DNA from: Immundisolibacterales bacterium | Lineage (GTDB): Bacteria; Pseudomonadota; Gammaproteobacteria; HK1 | Assembly: GCA_026712715.1 (NCBI GenBank) | Contig: JAPOPW010000048.1 | Span: 1 to 64,000, forward strand | Reading direction: 5' to 3' | Length of the DNA: 64,000 bases | In this document: in pieces, positions 36,332 to 44,515 of the stretch | Layout: each line of letters begins with the position of its first letter | How positions within the stretch are numbered: the stretch's first letter is position 1 | The notes under the pieces: generated by a model | What the model was told of the DNA's origin: nothing | What the model saw: only the letters and a program-made list of their open reading frames with translations | Databases searched by the model: none | Made by a program: the position numbers and the translations under genes

Positions 36332-36702
36332 ACCGGATTCGGCTCGACCTTGGCGGAGTGACCCTGGAAGCGCAGTGCCGGGACACCCCGACCGCGCGCG
36401 CGGTCATCGCGGCGCTGCCGTTCGAGGCCGAGGCGCGCACCTGGGGAGACGAGGTCTACTTTTCGGCCCCGGTGACGGTAACCCTCGAGCCCGGCGCCCG
36501 CGAAGTCGTGGAGGCCGGCGAGGTTGCCTTCTGGGTGGAAGGATCCAGCATCGCGATCGGCTTCGGCCCGACACCGGCGTCGCGCGGCGACGAGATCCGC
36601 CTCGTCGCCCCGGTCAACATCTGGGCGGACGCTCTCGGCGAGGTCCGTGCCCTCGCGGCGGTACGGCCCGGCGATCGGGTGCGGGTGGAGCGAATCGTCT
36701 GA
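36328..36702 (+). CDS. Cyclophilin-like fold protein, function unknown
   Basis: 124 residues beginning at GTG 36328, which shares four bases with the sulfurtransferase stop. The product is a compact all-beta protein: [61 protein letters not shown] and [18 protein letters not shown] match the TM1367/DUF3830-type cyclophilin-like family. These lack the isomerase active site and have no known enzyme activity. Tight coupling to the sulfurtransferase suggests a joint role. Confidence 0.75.
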   Translation: MNRIRLDLGGVTLEAQCRDTPTARAVIAALPFEAEARTWGDEVYFSAPVTVTLEPGAREVVEAGEVAFWVEGSSIAIGFGPTPASRGDEIRLVAPVNIWADALGEVRALAAVRPGDRVRVERIV

Positions 36703-36775
36703 CCCGCGCTGCATCTGCGCCCGGTGCGCCGCCGCCCGGAGCAGGGGACCACGGCCGAGGTATCCGGGAGGGGAC

Positions 36776-37441
36776 ATGATCAGGATTTGGGGACGGCCGA
36801 CTTCGATCTGCACGCAGCGCGTGCTCTGGGCCTGCGTGGAGGCCGGAGTGGAATTCGAGCTGACTCTCGCAAGTGGAACGATGGGCCCGGAGGGCCACGT
36901 CTCGACCGGAGCCGAGCCCTTCGGAAGCGTCGACGACGGCTGGTACCGGGAGATGAACCCCAACGGTACCGTTCCGGTCATCGACGACACCGGCTGCGTG
37001 CTCTGGGAATCGAACGCGATCGTCACCTACATCGCGCTCGAGTATGGTGAGGGTACGCTTCTCGACGGAGGGCCGGCGGCGCTGGCTCGTGCCGTCCAGT
37101 GGATGTCGTGGACCAACGAGCACCTTGAACCGCATCTTCACACCCTGGTGATGGAGCTGAGCCGTTTGCGCAGCGACCTTCGCACCCCGGGGGCGGGTGT
37201 AGAGGCGGGCCGGCGCATGGCGCCCGCGCTCGAGCTCCTCGACGCACACCTTGCTCGAAGCCCATTCCTGGCCGGCGAACGCTTCTCGATGGGAGACATC
37301 CCCGCCGGCGCGGCCGCGCACCGATTCAAGGTCTTCGCGCAACCGGGTCCCGACGCCCCGCACCTGGACGCGTGGCTCGCGCGCCTGGGAGAGCGCGAGG
37401 GCTTCCGCCGCCACGTCGCCCCGGCCGACCTTCACGTCTGA
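36776..37441 (+). CDS. Glutathione S-transferase family protein
   Basis: 221 residues. The N-terminal thioredoxin-like domain reads MIRIWGRPTSICTQRVLWACVEAG with the catalytic-site Ser/Cys loop (TSICTQ), the cis-proline region NPNGTVPVIDD and the glutathione gamma-Glu contact LWESNAIVTYIA; an all-helical C-terminal domain follows (FLAGERFSMGDIPAG). This matches the beta/theta-like bacterial GST group. GGGAGGGGAC precedes the ATG. It follows the cyclophilin-like gene by 73 bp. Confidence 0.9.
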   Translation: MIRIWGRPTSICTQRVLWACVEAGVEFELTLASGTMGPEGHVSTGAEPFGSVDDGWYREMNPNGTVPVIDDTGCVLWESNAIVTYIALEYGEGTLLDGGPAALARAVQWMSWTNEHLEPHLHTLVMELSRLRSDLRTPGAGVEAGRRMAPALELLDAHLARSPFLAGERFSMGDIPAGAAAHRFKVFAQPGPDAPHLDAWLARLGEREGFRRHVAPADLHV

Positions 37442-37630
37442 GCTTCGATACCCGCACGTACCCGTACCCGCGATGCCTCGCGCGGTCCGGGCAGGTTCGA
37501 GCACGGGAAGTCACGCGACGTACCCGCCGGTCAGGCAGGGGAGTCAGGGACGGCTGCGGCCCCGTCAGCCCGCGCCGGCCCCGGTCCCCGGGTGGCGCTC
37601 GTCCGGCCGGCGACGGACGAGAAGGGTCCG

Positions 37631-38488
37631 TCAGTCCGCGGCTTGCTCGTGTAGCTTGCTCGGCGCGGTGTAGGGGCGGTCGTGCCCGAGGGAAGGCACC
37701 ATCGCGCGTGCCTTGCCGACGCTCGCCGGATCGACGTCCACGACCACGATGCCGGGCTCTTCCCCGCCGTCCGCCAGCACTTCTCCCCACGGATCGACGA
37801 CGAGGGAGTGACCGAAGGTCTTGCGGCCGTCCGCGTGCTCGCCGCACTGGGCAGGGGCGAAGACGAAGCAGCCGGTCTCGATCGCCCGGGCCCGAAGCAG
37901 CACGTGCCAATGGGCGCGGCCGGTGGGACGGGCGAACGCGGACGGGACCGTGAGATGGTCCGCGCCGGCCTGGGCAAGGTCCCGATAGAGGGAAGGAAAG
38001 CGCATGTCGTAGCAGACGGTCATGCCGATCCGGCCGAAGGGAGAATCCGCCACCACCGCTTCGCCGCCCGGCCGGTACCGGCGCGATTCGCGGTAGGACT
38101 CGCCGCCCTCGAGATCGACGTCGAACATGTGGATCTTGTCGTAGCGTGCGACGATCGCGCCATCCGCGTCGATGAGAATCGAGCGGTTCGCGCAGCGCTC
38201 TTCGTCGTGCTTGACCGCCATGGACCCGAGGAGCAGCCAGACCCCGGTCTCCCGGGCGAGGGCCCGATACCGGGGCAGCCACTCGTCGCGGGCCTCGGTC
38301 CGGACCTTTTCGAGCACGAGACGCCCCCGCGGCTCGAGCATCGGGGTGACCTCGGGGGTCATGACGAGCGCCGCGCCGGCCGCGGCCGCCTCGCGAACGA
38401 AGGCGGCCGCGGCAGGAAAGGTCTTCGCAGGGTCGCGGTCGGAGGTGAGCTGGACGCAGGCGGCGCGAAACGGCTCCGGGGCGGTCAC
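37631..38488 (-). CDS. Nitrilase-family amidase (deaminated glutathione amidase type)
   Basis: 285-residue carbon-nitrogen hydrolase. The Glu-Lys-Cys triad is complete: PEVTPM (Glu), YDKIHMFDVDL (Lys), VCYDMRFPSLYRDL (Cys). KIHMFDVDLEGGESYRES is typical of the Nit1 branch, which hydrolyses deaminated glutathione, a by-product of aminotransferases acting on GSH. Start GTG 38488 shares GTGA with the stop of the glutaredoxin gene, so the two are translated together; this supports a glutathione-linked role. Confidence 0.85.
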   Translation of the reverse strand: MTAPEPFRAACVQLTSDRDPAKTFPAAAAFVREAAAAGAALVMTPEVTPMLEPRGRLVLEKVRTEARDEWLPRYRALARETGVWLLLGSMAVKHDEERCANRSILIDADGAIVARYDKIHMFDVDLEGGESYRESRRYRPGGEAVVADSPFGRIGMTVCYDMRFPSLYRDLAQAGADHLTVPSAFARPTGRAHWHVLLRARAIETGCFVFAPAQCGEHADGRKTFGHSLVVDPWGEVLADGGEEPGIVVVDVDPASVGKARAMVPSLGHDRPYTAPSKLHEQAAD

Positions 38489-38751
38489 GGGGCCGCCTCG
38501 GCGAGCAGGGCATCGAGCTCGCCGGCCCGCTCGAGCGCGTACAGCTCGTCGCATCCGCCGACATGGTGCTCGCCGATGAATATCTGGGGAACCGTATGCC
38601 CCCCGTTCGCGCGCGCGACCATCTCCGCGCGCCGCTCGGGGTCGAAGTCGACGTCGATCTCCTCGAACGGGACACCCCGGGCGGAGAGGAGCCGCTTCGC
38701 GGCGGAGCAATAGGGGCAGAAGCCGCTCGAGTACATGACGACCGCGTTCAA
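38485..38751 (-). CDS. grxC: Glutaredoxin 3
   Basis: 88-residue GSH-dependent dithiol reductase. The redox motif CPYC lies in MYSSGFCPYCSAAKRLL; the GSH-binding TVPQIFIGEHHVGGCDELYALE is complete. Start is TTG 38751 with GGGAG eight bases upstream, giving LNAVVMYSSG as in GrxC; ATG 38736 would cut the first beta-strand. Overlaps the nitrilase start. Confidence 0.93.
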   Translation of the reverse strand: MNAVVMYSSGFCPYCSAAKRLLSARGVPFEEIDVDFDPERRAEMVARANGGHTVPQIFIGEHHVGGCDELYALERAGELDALLAEAAP

Positions 38752-38873
38752 GACGGTTTCTCCCGTTCCGCGCATTCCATGTCGATGCTTCGACGGTTGC
38801 TCGATCCGAGCCTTGCCGCCGGCGGTCGCTCCCGTCCGCCCGGCCCGCGTCGAGCCTCGAATCGCCTCGTCGG

Positions 38874-40076
38874 TCAGCCCTCGTAACGGCCCACGATCGA
38901 CACGCTGCTCACGTTCATGTGCGGGAAGCCGCCGAGGTTGTGGGTGAGACCGAGCTTCGGGTCGTCGAGCTGGCGCTCCCCCGCCCGCCCGAGGAGCTGG
39001 AGGTACATCTCGTAGAGCATGCGCAGGCCCGAAGCTCCAATCGGATGGCCGAAGCACTTGAGGCCGCCGTCGATCTGGCACGGCACCTCGCCGTCCGAAT
39101 CGAACACCCCGTCGAGCACGTCGCGCCAGGCCCGGCCCTCCTCCGCGAGACCGAGGTCCTCCATGGTCACCAGCTCGGTGATGGAGAAGCAGTCGTGGAC
39201 CTCCGTCATGTCGAGCTCGGCGCGCGGGTTCCGGATCCCCGCCTCCTCGTAGGCCTTCTTCGACGCGATGCGGGTGGTCTTGACGTAGGAGCCGTCCCAG
39301 CCGGAGTGCCCGGCCTCCTCCCCGTTGGAGACGGAAAGCTGCATCGCCTTGACCGACACGAACTCGGTCTTGCCTAGCTCCCGGGCGATCTCGGGGGTCG
39401 TCACGATTGCGCAGGCGGCGCCGTCGCTCACCCCGCAGCAGTCGAAGAGCCCGATCGGCTCCGCCACCATGGGCGCCTTGAGAACCTGCTCCTCGGACAC
39501 CTCGCGCCTCAGGTGCGCCTTGGGATTCCTGGCGCCGTTCGCGTGGCTCTTCACCGAGACGCGGGCCATCGCGCGCTTGAGGTCGTCCTTGTCGACGCCG
39601 TGCGCGCCACGGTAGCCGGCCGCGAGCTGGGCGAACATCCCGGGGGCGGAGAGGTTCGGCCAGAACATGTCGTTGGTGACCCCGCGGGTGCGCTGCGGCA
39701 GTCCGCCGTAGCCGGTGTCCTTGAGCTTCTCGCAGCCGAGGGCGAGGGCGACGTCGCACGCCCCGGAGGCGACCGCGTACACCGCGCCGCGGAACGCCTC
39801 GGTGCCGCTCGCGCAGAAGTTCTCGACCCGGGTCACCGGAATGTAGGGAAGGCGCAGGGCGACGGAGAGCGGGAGGCCGCTCGGTCCGACGTTGACGGAC
39901 TCGATCGCGGTCGAGAGCCAGGCGGCCTCGATCCGATCCTTCTCGATGCCCGCATCGTCGAGGCATTCGGTGAACGCCTCGACCATCAGGTCCTGCGCCT
40001 CCATGTCCCACCGCTCGCCGAACTTGGAGCATCCCATCCCGAGAATTGCGACCTTGTCCTTGATTCCACTGGCCAT
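38874..40076 (-). CDS. SCP2-type thiolase / acetyl-CoA acetyltransferase
   Basis: 400-residue thiolase-fold enzyme of the SCP-x/archaeal acetoacetyl-CoA thiolase group. The nucleophilic Cys is in RVENFCASGTEAF, the first His in TEVHDCFSITEL, and the second His in KCFGHPIGASG, so it looks catalytically complete. In archaea such thiolases form a complex with a DUF35 scaffold and HMG-CoA synthase. Here the gene downstream of it in sequence coordinates (upstream in transcription) encodes an HMG-CoA-synthase-fold/OB-fold fusion 34 bp away, so the same type of pair is likely. GGAG precedes the ATG. Confidence 0.88.
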   Translation of the reverse strand: MASGIKDKVAILGMGCSKFGERWDMEAQDLMVEAFTECLDDAGIEKDRIEAAWLSTAIESVNVGPSGLPLSVALRLPYIPVTRVENFCASGTEAFRGAVYAVASGACDVALALGCEKLKDTGYGGLPQRTRGVTNDMFWPNLSAPGMFAQLAAGYRGAHGVDKDDLKRAMARVSVKSHANGARNPKAHLRREVSEEQVLKAPMVAEPIGLFDCCGVSDGAACAIVTTPEIARELGKTEFVSVKAMQLSVSNGEEAGHSGWDGSYVKTTRIASKKAYEEAGIRNPRAELDMTEVHDCFSITELVTMEDLGLAEEGRAWRDVLDGVFDSDGEVPCQIDGGLKCFGHPIGASGLRMLYEMYLQLLGRAGERQLDDPKLGLTHNLGGFPHMNVSSVSIVGRYEG

Positions 40077-40110
40077 GGCTGATTCTCCGCTTGTGAATTC
40101 GCGACGGTAT

Positions 40111-41565
40111 TCAGTCCGCCTGGACCGCCTTCCAGAAGTATTTCCTGAATCCGCGTTCGGAATCCACCTCGCGGATCCGGAACTGCATTCCCACCTGCGC
40201 GCCGATGTCGAACGTCTCCCGGTCGACGTCCGTGAAGTCGACCATCAGGCGCCCGCCCCCCTCGAACTGCACCATCCCGAAGTACGCGGGCGGATCGATG
40301 GAGAAGGTCAGCGAGTCGGCCGTCCAGGTCTTGACCGTCCCCGGGGTGTCCGCCATCGGGTGGTCCGCCTGAGTGTCGAGGGCGCCGCAGTTCGGGTTGA
40401 CGCAATAGTGGGACTTCGGGAACTGCACGGTTCCGCACCGCTCGCACCGGCCGCCGACGAATCCGGTCAGCATCCGGCGATTGCGGTACAGGGTGCTGAG
40501 CGGGGTCTGGCGGTCGAGCTCCGCGCGCTTGCCGAAGTCCTTGTCCACGAGCCCGTTGAAGGTGAGAAACCGGTCGTAGTTCTCCTCCGGTGATCGGCGG
40601 GCGAGGGCGCCCGCGACGCCGCGCCGCGGGGGCAGGTCGCGTACCGCGTCCGTCACCTCGAAGACGAGGGCGTCGCATCCCTGGCCGAATCCGACCACGA
40701 GGATGCGCTCGCCGGGCGCGGCGTCCTCGAGCGCCCGGCAGAGCATCAGCACCGCATGCGCCGCTCCGGTGTCGCCACAGACCTGCTGCATCCCGTCCGC
40801 CACCGCCTCCGGACGAATCCCCGCCTGTCGCGCGACCATCTCGGGTACCCGGCGCAGCGTACAGGGCAGGAGGAAACGGTCGACGGCGCCGGGCTCGACC
40901 CCGCAGCTCGCGAGCGCGGCCGCCACCGTCGGAGGGACGATCTTGAGATAGCCCTCGTCGCGTACCCACCGCTCTTCCCAGTCGTAGTCGAACTCGCTGT
41001 ACTGGCCACGGTAGTGGTCGACGAAGTCGACCGAGGTCGAATGGTGTCCGGCAAGGCGCGCGATGACGCCGTCGCGACCGAGAGTGACGGCCGCCGCGGC
41101 GTCCCCGTAGAGCAGCTCCTGGGGGGTCCCGGTACGACTGCGACGATGCTCCGAGGCGACGAAGAGGCCCCGTCCCGGCGCGCCGGCACGCACCGCCGCC
41201 AGGGCGTTGGCGAGCCCGGTGGTACCCGCCCGGAGCGACGACGTGACGTCCAGGGTGGCGATGTCGGAGCCGAGGTTGAGGGCCTCGGCGCAGATGCCCG
41301 CATTCTGGCGGTCGGTGAAGGGGAGGGTGGTGGACGCGAGGTGCACCGCGCTCACCTCGTTCCGGTCGGCCCCGGCCAGCGCGTCCCGGGCCGCTTCGAC
41401 GGCCATGGTGACGCTGTCCTCGTCCCAGTTGCACATCGACCGTTCGCCGCGGCCGTGCGCGGCGAGAGCACCGTTCGCCCAGGCGTTCGCGCCGACGATC
41501 GCGGACCGCTGGAGGCGAAGGCGGGGAACGTAGGCACCGAACGCGGTGATTCCGGGACTCGTCAT
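40111..41565 (-). CDS. HMG-CoA synthase-fold/OB-fold (DUF35) fusion, altered active site
   Basis: 484 residues. Residues 1-330 follow the thiolase-like fold of 3-hydroxy-3-methylglutaryl-CoA synthase; about 370-484 form a DUF35-type domain: a zinc ribbon C-x2-C (GGRCERCGTVQFPKS) and C-x4-C (HYCVNPNCG), then an OB fold (VKTWTADSLTFSIDPP). Where HMG-CoA synthase has the nucleophilic Cys, this protein reads DVTSSLRAGTTGL (Leu); where it has catalytic His (FHxP) it reads RFLLPCTLRRVP; and GNT is GDT. Thus all three catalytic residues appear replaced. It may be a scaffold or acyl-CoA-handling partner of the adjacent thiolase rather than a synthase. ATG 41565 has GGAACGGG upstream. Confidence 0.8.
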   Translation of the reverse strand: MTSPGITAFGAYVPRLRLQRSAIVGANAWANGALAAHGRGERSMCNWDEDSVTMAVEAARDALAGADRNEVSAVHLASTTLPFTDRQNAGICAEALNLGSDIATLDVTSSLRAGTTGLANALAAVRAGAPGRGLFVASEHRRSRTGTPQELLYGDAAAAVTLGRDGVIARLAGHHSTSVDFVDHYRGQYSEFDYDWEERWVRDEGYLKIVPPTVAAALASCGVEPGAVDRFLLPCTLRRVPEMVARQAGIRPEAVADGMQQVCGDTGAAHAVLMLCRALEDAAPGERILVVGFGQGCDALVFEVTDAVRDLPPRRGVAGALARRSPEENYDRFLTFNGLVDKDFGKRAELDRQTPLSTLYRNRRMLTGFVGGRCERCGTVQFPKSHYCVNPNCGALDTQADHPMADTPGTVKTWTADSLTFSIDPPAYFGMVQFEGGGRLMVDFTDVDRETFDIGAQVGMQFRIREVDSERGFRKYFWKAVQAD

Positions 41566-41757
41566 TGACCCGTTCCTTCGAGATTCCTTGGCTCCACGCG
41601 GTTGTTCCGGCGCCCGAACAGGGGATTGACCGGCCTGCGCGCGAAGCGAGCCGTCCCGGAATCCGGACGGAGTCGTGGAGTCGGTTCGCCGACGGCGGCC
41701 CCGAACCCGAAGCGCGAGCGTGGCGTGGCGGGCTCCGCGGCGCGCGTGCCGGAGGAC

Positions 41758-42969
41758 TCAAGCACCGGCCGCTTCGGGACCCCGGGCGGCGCCGGCGTAG
41801 GTGCGCAGGTGCTCGGAGAATTCTCGAAGCGCGTGGATGCCGCTCTCCTCGGCCTTGCGGCACCAGTCGCGAAGTCCGCTCGCCAGCTCGTCGACGTTCG
41901 CGGTCCGGCTCTCCCACAGCTTCTGCAGCTCGAGCCGCTTCTCGTAGATCGTGCGCAGCGTCTCGCTGCAGTGCAGGAGCCGGTGGCGGAGCTCGCGCTG
42001 CGCTTCGTCGTCGAGCGCATCGGTGCGCCAGAGCAGCGACTTCGCCCGGGTCAGGATGTCCCGGGACTTCGGTTCCGCCAGCTCGAGCTCCATCTGCGCG
42101 ATGGGCTCCACGACCATCCGCCGGTAGCGGGCCATGACCCGGAACCGGTCGCTGATGACGGCACGGATGGTGTCGAGGTCGATTTCGTGCTTGCCTTCGA
42201 TGCGGCGCACTTCGGGGGGAAGACGCTTGATGCGGGCAAGCCCGAGCAGCGAAAACAGCCTGATCCACGCCCAGCCGATGTCGAATTCCCACCACTTCAC
42301 GGAGAACTTGGCCGAGCTCGGATAGGTGTGATGGTTGTTGTGAAGCTCCTCGCCGCCGACGATTATCCCCCAGGGCACGAAGTTCGTGGACGCGTCCGGG
42401 GTCTCGAAGTTCCGGTATCCGGTGTGGTGGCAGACCCCGTTGATGACCCCGGCTGCGAAGAAGGGGATCCAGATCATCTGCACCGCCCAGATGGTCAGCC
42501 CGATCGGACCGAAGAGGACGAGATCGATCCCGAGCATGATGAAGATGCTGAAGTTGCTGCGGGACGAGTACAGGCGGCGTTCGATCCAGTCGTCGGGCGT
42601 GCCGTGGCCGTACCGGTCCATCACCTCCTCGGTATGGGAAAGCCGGTACACCTCGACACCCTCGAACAGGACCTTGCGCAGTCCCAGCATGACCGGGCTG
42701 TGCGGATCCTCGGGGGTCTCCGTGTGCGCGTGGTGCATGCGGTGAATCGCGGTCCACCCCTTCGTGTTCATTCCGGTGGTGAGCCAGAGCCAGAAACGGA
42801 AGACGTGAGCGAGGCCGGGGTGCAGATCGATGGCACGATGCGCCGAGTAGCGGTGCAGGTAGACGGTGACGCAGACGATGGTTGCGTGGGTCAGGAGGAG
42901 GGCGGCGACCGCCTTCTGCCAGAGGTCGAGGCCGAGAATTCCGTCAAATCCTAGAATCGCATCCAGCAT
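41758..42969 (-). CDS. Delta-9 acyl-CoA/fatty acid desaturase
   Basis: Membrane di-iron enzyme that puts a cis double bond in saturated acyl chains. 403 residues. The three histidine boxes are HRYSAH, HRMHHAH and HNNHH, with hydrophobic spans at about 17-40, 58-72, 160-200. The C-terminal 150 residues are an extra, mostly helical and charged extension with coiled-coil character (RRLPPEVRRIEGKHEIDLD onwards) common to gammaproteobacterial DesC-like proteins. It stands behind its own leader of almost 400 bp; the HMG-CoA-synthase-like gene follows 192 bp later. Confidence 0.92.
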   Translation of the reverse strand: MLDAILGFDGILGLDLWQKAVAALLLTHATIVCVTVYLHRYSAHRAIDLHPGLAHVFRFWLWLTTGMNTKGWTAIHRMHHAHTETPEDPHSPVMLGLRKVLFEGVEVYRLSHTEEVMDRYGHGTPDDWIERRLYSSRSNFSIFIMLGIDLVLFGPIGLTIWAVQMIWIPFFAAGVINGVCHHTGYRNFETPDASTNFVPWGIIVGGEELHNNHHTYPSSAKFSVKWWEFDIGWAWIRLFSLLGLARIKRLPPEVRRIEGKHEIDLDTIRAVISDRFRVMARYRRMVVEPIAQMELELAEPKSRDILTRAKSLLWRTDALDDEAQRELRHRLLHCSETLRTIYEKRLELQKLWESRTANVDELASGLRDWCRKAEESGIHALREFSEHLRTYAGAARGPEAAGA

Positions 42970-43355
42970 GGATTATTCACCCTGCGTGCTGTTCGGAACC
43001 GAGCGGCCTCGGGGACCGCGCGCGGCCCCTGGGCGGGCCGCGCGAATTGTATTGATTCCGGGGCCGGATCTCAAACCCGGGCGGCGTTCGCGACCGGGGG
43101 AATTCAGCCCTTCCTGACCGCGGCCTTCCCCACGGATCGGCCCCGTCCATTCCGTACCCGGAAAGCGTGGAACGTGCCTGATCCGGGCCGTGATTCGGCC
43201 GGACGCATCGGCTTGGCACCCGGCCCGGGCCCCGGTCCTCGCCGGTCACCGCCGCGTCGAGCGTCCCCGCCCGTGGGTCAGGTCCAAACGGCGGAAGATG
43301 AATCCCGGCCCGGAAATCCCGGTGCGCCGTGGCAAGGCGTACCGGGATTTCCGGG
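42970..43355. other. Non-coding gap with long hairpin
   Basis: No gene is supported. The last 48 bp hold the long inverted repeat described next. Upstream of the desaturase ATG, TATTGATTCC-like AT-richer sequence near 43045-43058 could hold its promoter, but no clear pair of hexamers is seen. Confidence 0.5.
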
Positions 43356-43356
43356 C
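43308..43356 (-). terminator. 21-bp stem hairpin after the 2-hydroxyacid dehydrogenase
   Basis: GCCCGGAAATCCCGGTGCGC begins the left arm at 43308 and the right arm ends at 43356. The stem is 21 bp with a single G-T pair and a 7-nt loop (GTGGCAA). It starts at the dehydrogenase stop codon on the minus strand. No T tract follows, so it may be a REP-like or mRNA-stabilising element rather than a classical terminator. Confidence 0.6.
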
Positions 43357-44315
43357 TAGATCTCGGGTATGACCCACAGCGGCGAATCGCCCCGCTCCAC
43401 CCGTTCAACGTTGTCGAACGCGTTTCGCAGCCGTGCCGTGCTGCTCTCCACGGTGGGCCCTGCAAGGTGGGCCGTCAGTACCACGTTGTCGAGGGTGAAC
43501 AGGGGATTGTCCGCCGGCGGTGGCTCCTGGTCGAAGACGTCCAGGCCCGCTCCGGCAATCCGGCCCGCGCCGAGCGCCTCGGTCAGGGCGGTCTCGTCGA
43601 CGACCGGACCGCGGCTCGTGTTGACGAGCACCGCGGTCGGCTTGAGGAGGGCGATTTCCCGCGCGCCGATCAGGTGACGCGTGCTCGGATTGAGCGGGAC
43701 GTGCAGGGAGACGATGTCGGAAGTGCGAAGGACTTCGCTCAGCAGTCGGAAACGCACTCCGAGGGCGTCTTCCGCGTCCTCGTCGAGCCGCGCGATGTCG
43801 TAGTACTGCACGGTCATGCCGAACGCGAGGGCGAGGCGCGCGGTCTTCTTGCCGATGGTGCCGAGGCCGACGATCCCGAGGGTGCGGCCCCGAAGCTCGT
43901 GCACGCGTGGAGTCTCGTTGCCGCGCCAACGCCCGCTCCCGACGCTCGAGTGCTGCAGCGGCAGGCGCCTGCACACCGCCAGCATCAGCATCAGGGCGTG
44001 CTCCGAGACCGCCACCGCGTTGGCGCCGCCGTTGTTGGCGATCGGTACGCCGGCCCTGCGCGCCGCCGCGATGTCCGCCCGGTCGTATCCCGCGCTCAGA
44101 AGCTGTATGAGCTTGAGCCCCGGGGCGATGCGATACAGCTCCTCGTCAACGAGTCCGTCGACGAATCCCACCAGGTAGCTCGCCTCGCCGAGCGCCGAGC
44201 GGTACGCGGGGGTACCCGACGCGGCCCGCACGAGCTCGAAGCCGGCGGGAGCAAGCTCCTCCACCGCCTCACCGTTATCGAAAGGAGAGTTGACGTATAC
44301 GATTCGCGGTTCCAT
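43356..44315 (-). CDS. D-2-hydroxyacid dehydrogenase (NAD/NADP)
   Basis: 319-residue cytoplasmic reductase of 2-oxo acids in the D-lactate/glyoxylate/phosphoglycerate dehydrogenase family. The Rossmann motif is LGIVGLGTIGKKTARLA, the substrate-binding Arg is in VNTSRGPVVDE, Glu in GLDVFDQEPP and the catalytic His in VVLTAHLAGPT. Start ATG 44315 (MEPRIVYVNSP) has GGAGG seven bases upstream and is preferred to the upstream frame. Physiological substrate unknown; no serine-pathway genes nearby. Confidence 0.9.
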   Translation of the reverse strand: MEPRIVYVNSPFDNGEAVEELAPAGFELVRAASGTPAYRSALGEASYLVGFVDGLVDEELYRIAPGLKLIQLLSAGYDRADIAAARRAGVPIANNGGANAVAVSEHALMLMLAVCRRLPLQHSSVGSGRWRGNETPRVHELRGRTLGIVGLGTIGKKTARLALAFGMTVQYYDIARLDEDAEDALGVRFRLLSEVLRTSDIVSLHVPLNPSTRHLIGAREIALLKPTAVLVNTSRGPVVDETALTEALGAGRIAGAGLDVFDQEPPPADNPLFTLDNVVLTAHLAGPTVESSTARLRNAFDNVERVERGDSPLWVIPEI

Positions 44316-44515
44316 TCCATGCCTCCATCGGTCCTGGATCAGCATACACGCGCTCGGTCCGAGGCGCGGCGCGCGTGCCGCGGCGCTTTCCTCGATGTCG
44401 CGCGACTCGAGACTTCGCCTCGCCGCGCCCGTCCGAAGGCTTCATCTCGCGAAACCCGTGTCGCGATGGCCCGCGCGAAGCCCGCTTCGCGATGCCGAAC
44501 GAGTGCTTCCCTCGC

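Noticed and set aside
44316..44515. Repeated CGCGAAxCCCG motifs between the dehydrogenase and gshA genes
   Set aside because: Short imperfect repeats in very GC-rich sequence; not regular enough to call an array or binding site.
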